Origin: Coriaria nepalensis
Taxonomy: Eukaryota; Streptophyta; Magnoliopsida; Cucurbitales; Coriariaceae
Length of the DNA stretch: 64,000 nt
Direction: 5' to 3'
NCBI GenBank assembly: GCA_027186245.1
Contig: CP114482.1
Location: 32,445,209 to 32,509,208 of the forward strand
The notes beneath the pieces are model-generated. The model was not told where the DNA came from, did not search any database, and was given only the letters and a program-made list of their open reading frames with translations. A program made the translations under genes and the position numbers. Below are positions 54,215 to 64,000 of the stretch, piece by piece; within the stretch, counting starts at the first letter, position 1, and every line of letters starts with the position of its first letter.

Positions 54215-56745
54215 TTGATGCGTAGGAAAATCTAGAAGAAATGAACCACCAAGAAGAGTAATCAGCCGATGAAGCCGACCTTAACCTAGGTCTATATAGT
54301 ATTCTTTCGGCTTGGGTAGCCTATCATGGTAGCTCGAGTTAATGGCCATATGATATTTTGATCGTTTGACTCCTTGAGATGATGGACAAATCTAACACTC
54401 AAAATACTAAAAGTTTGGCCCCTCTTGGTGAATGTTTAACATGTTATTGCAAAAGCTCATCGAGTGTTAAGAGCTATCTAAATTGAAAGAGTGTCTTGGG
54501 GGATGAAAGTATATGGCCATCAAACAACTTGGATTTTGAGCCAATGAGGTATATATTTTATGTGAGACTATTTTTTTACGAATATTATTATCATTAATAA
54601 AAATAATTTATTATTTATCTTTTTATTAATTTTATTGAAATTAATATTGATATTATTTCTTGCTTTTCATTAAACTCCTTACATTCCAAGCTATATTCTT
54701 GCGAATTTCTTTAGTTCAAGCAATATTATTCCGCTCCGTAGGCTCATGATTTATGTGATTTTTAAGCGTTCATAATGTTTATATCTTTCATCAAAGTAAT
54801 GTCGTTCAATTTATTATTTTTGTCGTTTAGTAAATTTATTATCCAAGATTGGAGCAACTTTTGTAACTTTTATGTTTATTTCATCACTTTCATTTAAATT
54901 CAAGTTAGATTTCCTATTTCCATATTTATCTTTTCGCTATTTTAAATTTATACCCACAAGTATCCTATAAGACGATTTTATTTTTTACTTTTCTATAATA
55001 AGTATCGACAATCTTATTATTTACAAGCTTTTGTAAAAATAAGATAATTTAGAATTCGAAATAATTACTTGTTTCTGACACATCCACATTTTCACTTTTA
55101 GAATAAAACGATGCAATATAATTAAAGAATTAATTTGCATCCAGATAAATTTTTAATATTTTTCTTATTTTATTATATACTTTATGATATTTTCATCTGA
55201 TCGGCCGTCAAGAAAAATCTAGCATGAATAGTGAAATATTTATAACCTACAACGAAAAGGAAGCGACTGACACAAGTTATATCGATCATTTGTCAGTCCT
55301 TTTTATCGATCTGTAGTTGGTGCTACTATCTTGAACAATATTAAAGGTCGGTGGATTACATTTGATACATGTCTATCGGTCATTTGCTAAGTATCAGTCT
55401 ATCTGTATCACTAATCTCTCAAATGTTTTGTGTGACTTTTCATTTTCCTGATTCAATTAGTTTTCCAACGGGTTAGTTTTCTTTTTCTCAAATTAATATT
55501 TATATACTTTCAATCGATTCGGAATTTACTAAGAAAATAATTGCTTTTGAACTCTCAGTTTTTTCCCTTCTTTCTTCTTCCAATCTGCTCATTTTACCTT
55601 CACACCTTCATTACGGTGGTCGAAATGTGTAACAGGGTTTTGTTGCTTTAGCATCGACGACGAGATTGAAAATTTAGAGGATTGTTGCTTGAAATGTGAA
55701 AGCCTGATTCGAATTTAGAGGATTGGAAAATTTTATATAAATTCATTCATTTTTTGAAAATTAATTACAACAATTCTAATATTATTATTTATATTCATTC
55801 ATTTAAGTAATTTTAAAATAATATATACATTATATGTTTTATATATTCAAACTTAACGTAAAGTTTTATTAATTCGGATATTAATTATTTATATCATATA
55901 ATAAAATGCTCTCTAACTTATTATAACTTGATGGTAAATTATGCTACCATATAAAATTAATAATATAATTAAATATACTTTTAACTTATAGCTAAATCGT
56001 CAATTATATGCTATTATAATTTAATTAAGTATTATTTTTTTAAATAATATCTATTCAACTTATAATTCCATGGTCAATTACTATATGTTTTTTTCTTAAA
56101 TTAAAAGTCCAAAGTAATTATATTCAATAATAGTAAGAATATGTGGATTACATAATTACTTGTCCTTTCATCTACTCTACTTGATATTAATAAGGAAATA
56201 GGTATTCTACATACATCGTAAACAACCTTTTTATATATGAGAGAAAGTCAAGCTAACGACTTTAAATAAGTGTTATTCGGAAGCAACCAAAGTTTTCTTT
56301 TCTTATTTTTTTTTTATTTTTTATTTTTTTTTTTGGATTATTATTTTTTAAAATTTTGTATTCATTAATATTATTTTTTTAAAATTTGAATTTAATTAAA
56401 AATAAAAATAAAAATTTGCAGGGCACTTTCATTATAACATCAATAGTTGAAAAGATGAATTGTCCTACCATTACAACACCAAGAGTTAAAAAGATGAATT
56501 GTCCTAGCAGCAACTCAACGCCCTACTTTAAAGCATCTGCATTCTAGTGCCAGTGTTCAGGAAAATTTCCTTATTCCTTACAACTATGTGCTATGTTGTC
56601 TATTTGTTTACATTGAGGACAATAAAACTAATTTCTTATACCTAAAACTAAACGGACATCACATTAAATCTTGAATCATGCTTATTTTGTGTCTAAGTAT
56701 TAATGATCCTTCCAACACTATCGAGAATTAGTAGGTTTTATTATC
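54215..56745. other. AT-rich intergenic sequence, no gene recognised
   Basis: Stop-rich in all frames. A direct repeat of about 38 bp (GTTGAAAAGATGAATTGTCC at about 56447 and GTTAAAAAGATGAATTGTCC near 56485) is the only clear internal structure. A few phrases near 54220-54540 and 55190-55400 look like LTR debris but could not be assigned. Confidence 0.3.
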
Positions 56746-57004
56746 TCTTAAGTTCTCCCTAGTGGTGGCGCTTACGCCGGTGGCAGTAGTGCTCCGACAC
56801 CACATCATTCTAAACCTTTTTCCGAGCCTAGAAACTTGAGATCACTCTCCAGGACACTTTTTCAGAAATTTTTGAAAAATTCTAGCAAGCATAAAATCAT
56901 CATAAACACATTTTTTAGCACAATCCATCCGTGAACAAGTTAATTAACCCATACCATACTTCATTCCATACTTTTCGACACATGACCTTAGGCTCTGATA
57001 CCAT
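56746..57004 (-). other. Leader and primer site of an orphan copia-type LTR
   Basis: Minus-strand TGGTATCAGAGCC at 56991-57003 lies one base from the LTR end at 57005. The sequence further left would be the element's leader, but no gag was recognised before the AT-rich region, so only a fragment remains. Confidence 0.6.
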
Positions 57005-58156
57005 TGTAAGTCAATGGATCATTTGCACATACGGGGTGGAACACGCTTTCAAAAAACAAACTCATGACATCCGGATAAAAAACAACTACCAAGATACTAG
57101 GTCATGTGCAATACTTTTTCAAGCATCCAGAAAGAACCAGTTTTAAAAACCTAGATCAACTACAAGTTCATGAATGGACTTTATGATAGGTGGGACCACA
57201 AAGACTTTATGAGTCTTATCCATTCTTTATGAATGGACCGTTTAACTTTCAAAACATCATTTCCAAAATAGATAGTTAATATAATCATCGTCTATGATAA
57301 TATTTACTTAAACCACCAAACATGCATTAGAAACTGTTAAATCCTTCCATAGTGATTATAAGATCCTATATCCTTAAAAAAATTCTTATAGTGATTATTA
57401 TCGTACTAGACTAATCCTTCCATCATTTCCAAATCCCGATCTATCTTAGGGCGTTTAACTGTTAAATTCCAATAGATAAATCATTTGAATCATGTGATTC
57501 CTTATACAACTAAGATAATGGAGTTATGGAAACTCATTTTCTAACCATACTTTTTTGTAAAGATTCCTTGTTGCACAAGGTACATCACTTATAGGAATTT
57601 ATCCTCTTGATAATGAGTTGATGGATCCCATCTTGCCATCCTACAAACTACACACACTTGAACATATTTCCAACGGTTCGCCTTTTTAGTGGCCTTGGAC
57701 TAAGACCACATAGAGTGATATCAAAACATGATATCTTATATGTCAATATTGTGGTTATCTCAGGTATGAGGATCACAGGTACCATAATCACATGATAAGT
57801 CTCATTACCAGTCATTATCATTAATATTGAGAGTTATGAAGTGATCATGTTCAGTGATTTAATCGTCTAATTAATCACTTGCATGTCTATCTTAGTATTT
57901 GCTAATACCGATAATTATAAGAACATCATTCTTATAATAAGAAGATAGTTCATGCAATAGTCTGTCGAATTTTCAATATCCCTTATGACAATCTTACGAC
58001 TATGAACTATTTTAGATCTTAGGTTTATAACTACTTTGGTCTCATCGAGCATGATTGTTATTATAATCTCAAGTGCATTACCTAAGATTCAGGAATCTAT
58101 CATTCAAACATTTATATTCAGACAAATATATATTTATGCACTTTATTATTCCAACA
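57005..58156 (-). repeat. Orphan LTR (5' LTR by primer-site position), about 1.15 kb
   Basis: Plus-strand TGTAAGTCAATGG to TTTATTATTCCAACA, with TG...CA ends. The adjoining primer site places it as the 5' LTR of a minus-strand element distinct from family 1 and from the ARP4 intron copies. No partner LTR was seen in the window. Confidence 0.65.
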
Positions 58157-59728
58157 ATATAAAAAACATATGATAGATATTAATTCCTCATGTTATAAAT
58201 ACAAAAATATTTAAAACATTTATAATTATTACAAATAAGATTGAATCTCATAAATGCATAGTCATAAATAAAATATCCGAATGACTTAACAAAAATACAC
58301 TTTGAAGACGATCCTTAGGATTAGAAATTTTCTAAGTTGTACCAGAGTAGAAATGTCTTTTCTACACCCCAATAATATCAAGCCACTTAGGCATTATTTT
58401 CCTTGTATTATACACATTACTAAATCCTAATTACTTTTTATTTCTTACCTTTTACATTTTATATTTTATTGTTAAAAAAAAAATCCTATTTACTTCCCTC
58501 TTTTTCACTCATCTCCCTATCAAAGGTATTCCATGGACAGTATCCATTAATGGCTGCCGTAGTGCCATGTCTTCCTTCTTCTTCCTTCTTCTTTTGGTTC
58601 AAAAGGATCCACTCAAGAGAGCACAAGGTATAGAACTGAATTTGTTACCCAAAATTCAAGAGCCAAAATGAAGAAATCAAACAAGAAAAATGGATTGGAG
58701 ATCAAGATTGAGAAATTTCAAAGTCATTTCTCTTCAAGAGAAGAGGGAGAGAAAAAAAATTGAAAGTTTTAGTGGTAGGGCTTTGATGGATTTTGACGTG
58801 GGCATCCTAAGGTTTTGGGTAAAAAATTCAAAATCTCTTAAGGTTTTTTTTCTTTCCAACGATTGGAGCGTTGAGAAGCAATGAAGAAAAAGAAGAAAAT
58901 AGACAAAAGATCCATGACGGCAGTTTCTTTAATCACAATGTCTCCATTTTTGTTTGTAATTATTATAGATCACACACTCCAAAATCATTCATTCTTTTCT
59001 TGTCTAGGCCATACTACCTTGTGCCAACGTACTCCTTGAGATAGTAGGGAAGTTGTTCTCCTATAAACAATTTGAGATTTCCACCATTAGGTTGCTATCG
59101 AAGATTGATGCTGAGGTTTTGTCTATGATTTCATACATTTTTCAACGATATATTTTCCACAATATATTCTTTAAAAAAACAAAAAACTCCCAAACTTTTT
59201 CGCATATGACAAACTGCTACTTTTCTTCTGAAACACTTTTGGGATTAGTTTCTCATACCCGGAGTTCTATGTCCAATCCTCCCTGGGCCAAGCTCAAGAA
59301 CTATGATTATGACAGATTGGCCCGACAGTTATGTTTGACCATTTTGATGCAGTCCAAGTATGACTCAACTTAGAGGAAAAAGAACAGAACAAAAAATGTT
59401 TGATTGTGTTTTCTCAAGCTATTTTGCTCCTTTAAAGTGTATCAAGTATATATAGATCAAAACTGTACTGCAATATAATTAGAGGCAAGAATTTCCATAT
59501 CATCAATAACAATTTGAGATTCGTTTTCCACTTATTTAAAAAAATAAAAAATTATTGGATCATGGTACACAAAAGCTTCCAGTTTCTTATAATCTATCCT
59601 TAGTAACAAATATATATATGTGTAAAGCATCTAGGCATCCATATTTACTTCGCTAGCATAAGAGTATACATATACTGATAGATGATTCACAGAAAGAGGA
59701 TCAGAAATTTGTGTAGGTCATAGCCATA
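58157..59728. other. Intergenic region downstream of the aspartyl protease
   Basis: AT-rich. Open frames of 64 and 106 codons (58690-58884 and 59053-59373, plus strand) show no domain, signal peptide or homology I recognise. They may be chance or untranslated RNA. Sequence from about 59728 leftward is probably the protease 3' untranslated region. Confidence 0.3.
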
Positions 59729-62700
59729 TCAAAAGAAGGCAAGGCTGTTAACTCTTTCTGGTTTCTGACAGTCAGATCGGGCCCACCCAATCTTCTGGTT
59801 CACATTGTCATAGATGACCACTCGCCCACGCAACGATATGTCTGAAAGATCAAGAATTAGAAACAAGACTGTTTGGGGACAATAAATCAAAATTAAGGAG
59901 TACTATATAGTTAGAAATTATAGGAGGTCGAAAATTGATCATACCTCCAAGAATGATTGCAGATCCATCGTGTACTTCACTTCCGTCTAGAATGCCCAAG
60001 CACACGTTGCCCTTGTTCTACATAATGGATTAACTTACTTGTTTATCGTTCCTCTTTCCATACTTATGGGAATTCTTAACACTATATCGAGTATTGGGTA
60101 AGTTGCATACCCTTCTAAATTAACCATGAACTGTGAATTAGCTCCTGAACATTATAAAATTATACCAAGAACTCCCACAATAATGCCATTACTATTAAAT
60201 AAGGGGCAACTTTTGGTCCATTTATAGTAAACTGCCATAATCCTATTTTTCAGTGAAGTTCAAATTGATTTTTTTGAATATTATTATCAAATTTTAAAAT
60301 TACTCCATATTTAACATACAAAATAAAAGGTACTCCAACATTTTTATCAATTAACTGGCAAAAAAATCTGCGGGAAAAAGAATGACCGATTGTGCTACTA
60401 CTGCATTGTTTATGAATAGTGGAAGGGTTAAATGCAGTTTACCCTAAATTATTTAAATGACCTAGTGTAATGCATAAACAACACAGATACTTACACTAAT
60501 AATTAGATAACCCTCTGGAGGAATCTCAAGCTTCGTGGAGAAGATCCAGAATCTGCTACCGAACATGAGGGTTAAAGGCTTGAAGAACTTCTTCACATCT
60601 GCAACAGATCTGGCATGCATATATTTAAAAAATTTCAATAATACTGTTAATCTTATTTTTCAACATATCTTGAAGATTAAGCTTACAAGCATAAATAGAC
60701 CACAATGAGTCGAATCAACCGCTATTCTTATTTTTCTTTATATAGTATAATTACTATTTTTTATCTACGTTATAACTATTACAAGAATATATACATATTT
60801 TTTTTTATAGATAGAGTAGGTTTCCAGTTGCATGAGCGATTGAAGTAAATTGGTGGTCTGCGGGTCCAAACTTGATTTCAAACAATGAGGTTAATGAAGG
60901 GATTTCAAACTGGATTTAATAGTAGGAAGGGAATTCTCATCAAAATAAAATATGGATAAAGAGGTCTGAACTTGGCCAGAGCATAAGCTACAAAGTTACA
61001 TTCTCTAAATACATGATTAATGACAATCTTAAAAAATCTCAATCAAAATTGGATTGTATGCCACATTGTTCTCACAGTCCAATTAGGACACTTCTTCTCA
61101 TTGAAGCTACAATTTTGATATTTCAATCAATAAATCTTTGTAAATTCAAACAGGCTTGAGTTATCATATTACCTTTAATTAGAAAAGGGTCCTGTTTTTT
61201 GTGTGAAGAAACAAAAAACCAATGAAAAAAGTAAAATAAAAATATCATTTTCAGATGATGCATTTGTCTAATCCAATTCCACTTATAAGGCTAGCATCAG
61301 CTACTTAATTGGTTCAAGGATAGAAATGATTTGTCGTAAATGAAGACTCTAAGAATAATTCATTCTCACTATTATTTCCCCATCATCTATTTAATCTAAA
61401 GTGATATTTCCGAACTTTGCTCTGGAGTTGAACTATTAAAAAAAGAAGCTATGTGACAACCTCAAATAAAAATTACTATCTTGGTTTGAACAAGGACTCG
61501 ATAAATAAATAGGTAAAGATCTGCATACTTTGCTCATACCTGATCGGAAATTTTGCTTGCCAACAAATGGGCAATGTTGAGTCCGATGAATTTTGGATAA
61601 GTCCAAATGTTGAAACTTCATTAAGCTGCAATAGCTTTAGAGATCAGGTTATAAGGCAAGGCCAAAACAATTTTCCAACAGAAAAAAATCATTTCCTATG
61701 GATATATGACTGAAAAAATAAAATAAAAGGCATAACAAATATACTTACTGAGGCCAGTAATTCAGAATATGCTACACTAGTGAAGTATGTATAAGAACTG
61801 CCACTATCAAAAACTAGCCTCCCTCTTCCACCACTTACACTGAGAGGACTAGTCCCATAATTTATTTTTACGATCTTTGAGTGATAATAATCTCTGATAG
61901 AAATAACAGTGTTATAAGGCCAGCATGTATTTTAAAAAATCACAAAGTGCAAAGAAATGTAGTCTCATTTCTGTACTTACATGGAAGGACTATTACTAAA
62001 CATGGGAACCCAAGTCATTCCTGTTTGTGGCACAAGATCATCACCCATAAACATATAACCACCACTGTTTAGATCACTGCTCAGGCAATGACCAACCACA
62101 TGATTGATAACCCCCTTCATCGCCAGTTGGGAAGGTAAGCTGATTTTAGCACGGCTTAGTCCAAGAATGCCATCTGTTTTTGACATAGTGTTTAAGAGCA
62201 AGCCTTGCTGATCATAAGCACACCTTCAAGCAAGTAGAATTCCAAATATTAGATGTTAAGACCTCTGCAAGAATTTATAATACACTCTACTCGAAACCAT
62301 AAAATTTAGATCTGAATTCTCATGTTTCGTATGCATGAAGTTTTAAAAGTTAATGGAATTTAGTTTCATTTAGAATTATCCTTTAACTTGTAAATCATGG
62401 ATATAATATAGATGGTCCCACCACGTTTACAATACATAGTTTCTTAAACTCCCTTTTAATCCTTCACTTGTTAGTTTAATAAGCAAGTACAAAGGACATC
62501 TGTAAGTACTTGAATTCCGAATAACAGAATGGAATTAATCCTTTGAAAATAACCTTTCAAGGTATTTTTTTCCCCTTCCAGCCCATGTCAATGGATTAAG
62601 ATAACCAATTTGATTGAATTCTTTTGTGATTTCCACTTGAATCCTTCAATGGAATTGGTTCCAAATGCAGAGAAAAGCTTGAAGGGGGGATGCGTACCCA

Positions 62701-63736
62701 AAAATGATATCTGATTTGGTTAGTGATCCATTCGCAAGTACTAGATGAAGTTTGTCTTTTGCAAGAACCCCTAAGGAGGAACTTTTATCAGCATACTCGA
62801 TCTCGTAGTTGCACTGGTGGCAAGTTTCACAATTTCCATTGTCGTTATTTCTCTGAACTTCCTTGCAAAATGAGTCCTTGAAAGGCACTACATTGTTTCT
62901 GGTTGGCTTGTATAATGGACTCCTTCCCTATAACAATTGCATGTATTAGAGAGAAGTAAATGGAAATTTCAAGTAAATTTGACAAGAATTTCAGATCTAT
63001 CTATTCGCTAGAAAAGGAGCATAATGGACTGGTGGAAATTGCATTTATTAGAGGGAAGTTAATATCATAATAGAATCCTTCACTGCATTCATAATATATT
63101 TGAAACATTTGTGACCATGTGTATTATTATGATCTTTAGATGGAGTTCTTAGTTTGTGTAATAGAAGTTTCTTATCCTGACAAGTCCGGTCGATAATCAA
63201 TCCTAGACATTCCTTTTCAATTTGGAAAAGGGTAATTTACTATAACTTTCTTTTTTAGTATTTAGAAATTATATAAGCTTGACATGCGAACAAAATTGAG
63301 CTTACAGCAATGAAAAATTCAGTAACATTTGCTTTCTTTTAAAGATATAACTCCAGTAAAATCTAAGGAAGTTTCTTAGGGTTCATACTTTGTTTCTTCC
63401 CTCATTCCTTTTCTTTCATCTCCTAAATTTCTAAAACTATCAAACTTACGTTTCCTGCTAATTACATAACAAGGCAATTGATATAATAAAGAGGCAATAG
63501 CTAATTACTTGAAATAGCTTCTTTGCAAAACATACGGCTTCAAATATAGAAGGGATAACACCTTGTAAATTTGTTTAAACATCAGACCAATTCAACAACT
63601 GTCATATAAAACTCCTACCTTGGCACAACTACTGCATGGAGCATCACACTGAATCCATGTTAAATCACTTCCAGTATCCACATCAAGAAAATAAGGTCTT
63701 GGAGGATTCCCGACAAGAATAAATGTGTAATACAAC
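59729..63736 (-). CDS. APCB1: APCB1-like pepsin-type aspartyl protease, eight 3' exons (5' end off window)
   Basis: A1-family aspartyl protease closest in memory to Arabidopsis At1g49050 (APCB1, which processes the BAG6 co-chaperone). Minus-strand exons: 63736-63619, 62927-62698, 62223-61981, 61893-61749, 61625-61540, 60609-60495, 60017-59945, 59841-59729; phases agree at every junction and the last ends in TGA. About 373 residues are in view. The first exon holds LYYTFILVGNPPRPYF and the first catalytic motif DVDTGSDLTW, then CDAPCSSCAK. The second has CETCHQCNYEIEYAD and SSSLGVLAKD. The third has CAYDQQG, KTDGILGLSRAKISLPSQL, VVGHCLSSDL and GGYMFMGDD. The fourth has the second catalytic motif VFDSGSSYTYF. 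Later exons carry LPICWQAKFPIR, FFKPLTLMFG, NKGNVCLGILDGSE, and DISLRGRVVIYDNVNQKIGW. The N-terminal signal/membrane part lies right of the window. No disabling change is seen. Confidence 0.85.
60096..60444. mobile_element. Small MITE-like element in protease intron
   Basis: Left end GGGTAAGTTGCATACCC and the reverse complement of the right end GGGTAAACTGCATTTAACCC form imperfect inverted termini of about 20 bp. They are separated by AT-rich non-coding sequence, 349 bp in all, inside the intron between exons 60017-59945 and 60609-60495. No clear target duplication is seen. Confidence 0.45.
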
Positions 63737-64000
63737 CTGTATTCAAAGATCAAAGCAACTAGTAGTTAGTGGTGGTACTAAAAATCCTGTAACTATGACA
63801 ATCAACATAAAATTTGCAGTATATAAGAGAAGATGTCTCGATATTCCAAACGTGTTCACTCATCTACATCTTTGCAAATCAGTGCTGCAAAATGGCCCTC
63901 ATTTCTGAACTATTATAGGCTCATGTTAATAACATGATTGACAAAAATACTATCGTAACTTCACAGATCCTTTTTCATATATATATATTTTCTCTTTGCG
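63737..64000 (-). other. Intron of the aspartyl protease gene
   Basis: Follows the acceptor at 63737-63738 (minus-strand TACAG). No coding similarity is visible up to the window edge, so the preceding exon lies to the right. It should end with two bases of a split glycine codon. Confidence 0.6.

Noticed and set aside
58690..59373. Two plus-strand frames of 64 and 106 codons
   Set aside because: No recognisable domain, no conserved splice structure, and composition like the surrounding non-coding DNA.

Overview
The window is nuclear DNA from a flowering plant. The evidence is genes with GT-AG introns, AT-rich intergenic sequence, nested LTR retrotransposons, and chloroplast and seed-type gene families. 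The families fit a eudicot; I cannot name the species. Four host genes are recognisable. A chloroplast calcium-sensing receptor (CAS, minus, 3' end off the left edge) lies at 1-2552. A small oleosin (minus, single exon) lies at 20192-20605. A complete 20-exon actin-related protein 4 gene (ARP4, plus) spans 27353-48683. An A1-type aspartyl protease resembling Arabidopsis APCB1 (minus, 5' end off the right edge) lies at 59729-63736. I built the exon models by matching remembered family sequence and checking splice sites and phase at every junction. The ARP4 model gives an uninterrupted 445-residue protein.

Almost everything else is transposon. From about 3.3 to 18 kb a decayed Ty3/gypsy element (gag and protease only) is split within its protease region by a Ty1/copia element on the minus strand (5817-15431). 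That copia element has long LTRs, a methionine-initiator-tRNA-type primer site, degenerate gag-pol and several internal duplications. The right-hand LTR/gypsy junction was later duplicated (second copy about 16466-17925). A truncated relative of the same copia family lies at about 50730-54214. From 22.75 to 26.65 kb there is an LTR fragment, a 142-bp satellite-like tandem array of about 11 copies, and a dead hAT transposase.

Two closely related 5-kb copia elements sit in introns 5 and 10 of ARP4, both antisense to the gene. Each has two 229/230-bp LTRs, a perfect 5-bp target duplication, a primer binding site and a polypurine tract. Copy B (37781-42819) keeps long gag and pol frames. Copy A (29897-34887) is broken in several places. 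Both carry the same one-base offset between gag and pol.

The host genes are not an operon and show no shared pathway. CAS acts in the thylakoid, oleosin coats lipid droplets, ARP4 belongs to nuclear chromatin-remodelling and acetyltransferase complexes, and the protease probably acts at membranes or in the secretory system. I found no CRISPR, rRNA or tRNA gene. The most unusual structures are the paired ARP4 intron insertions with their shared frame offset, and the 142-bp array.
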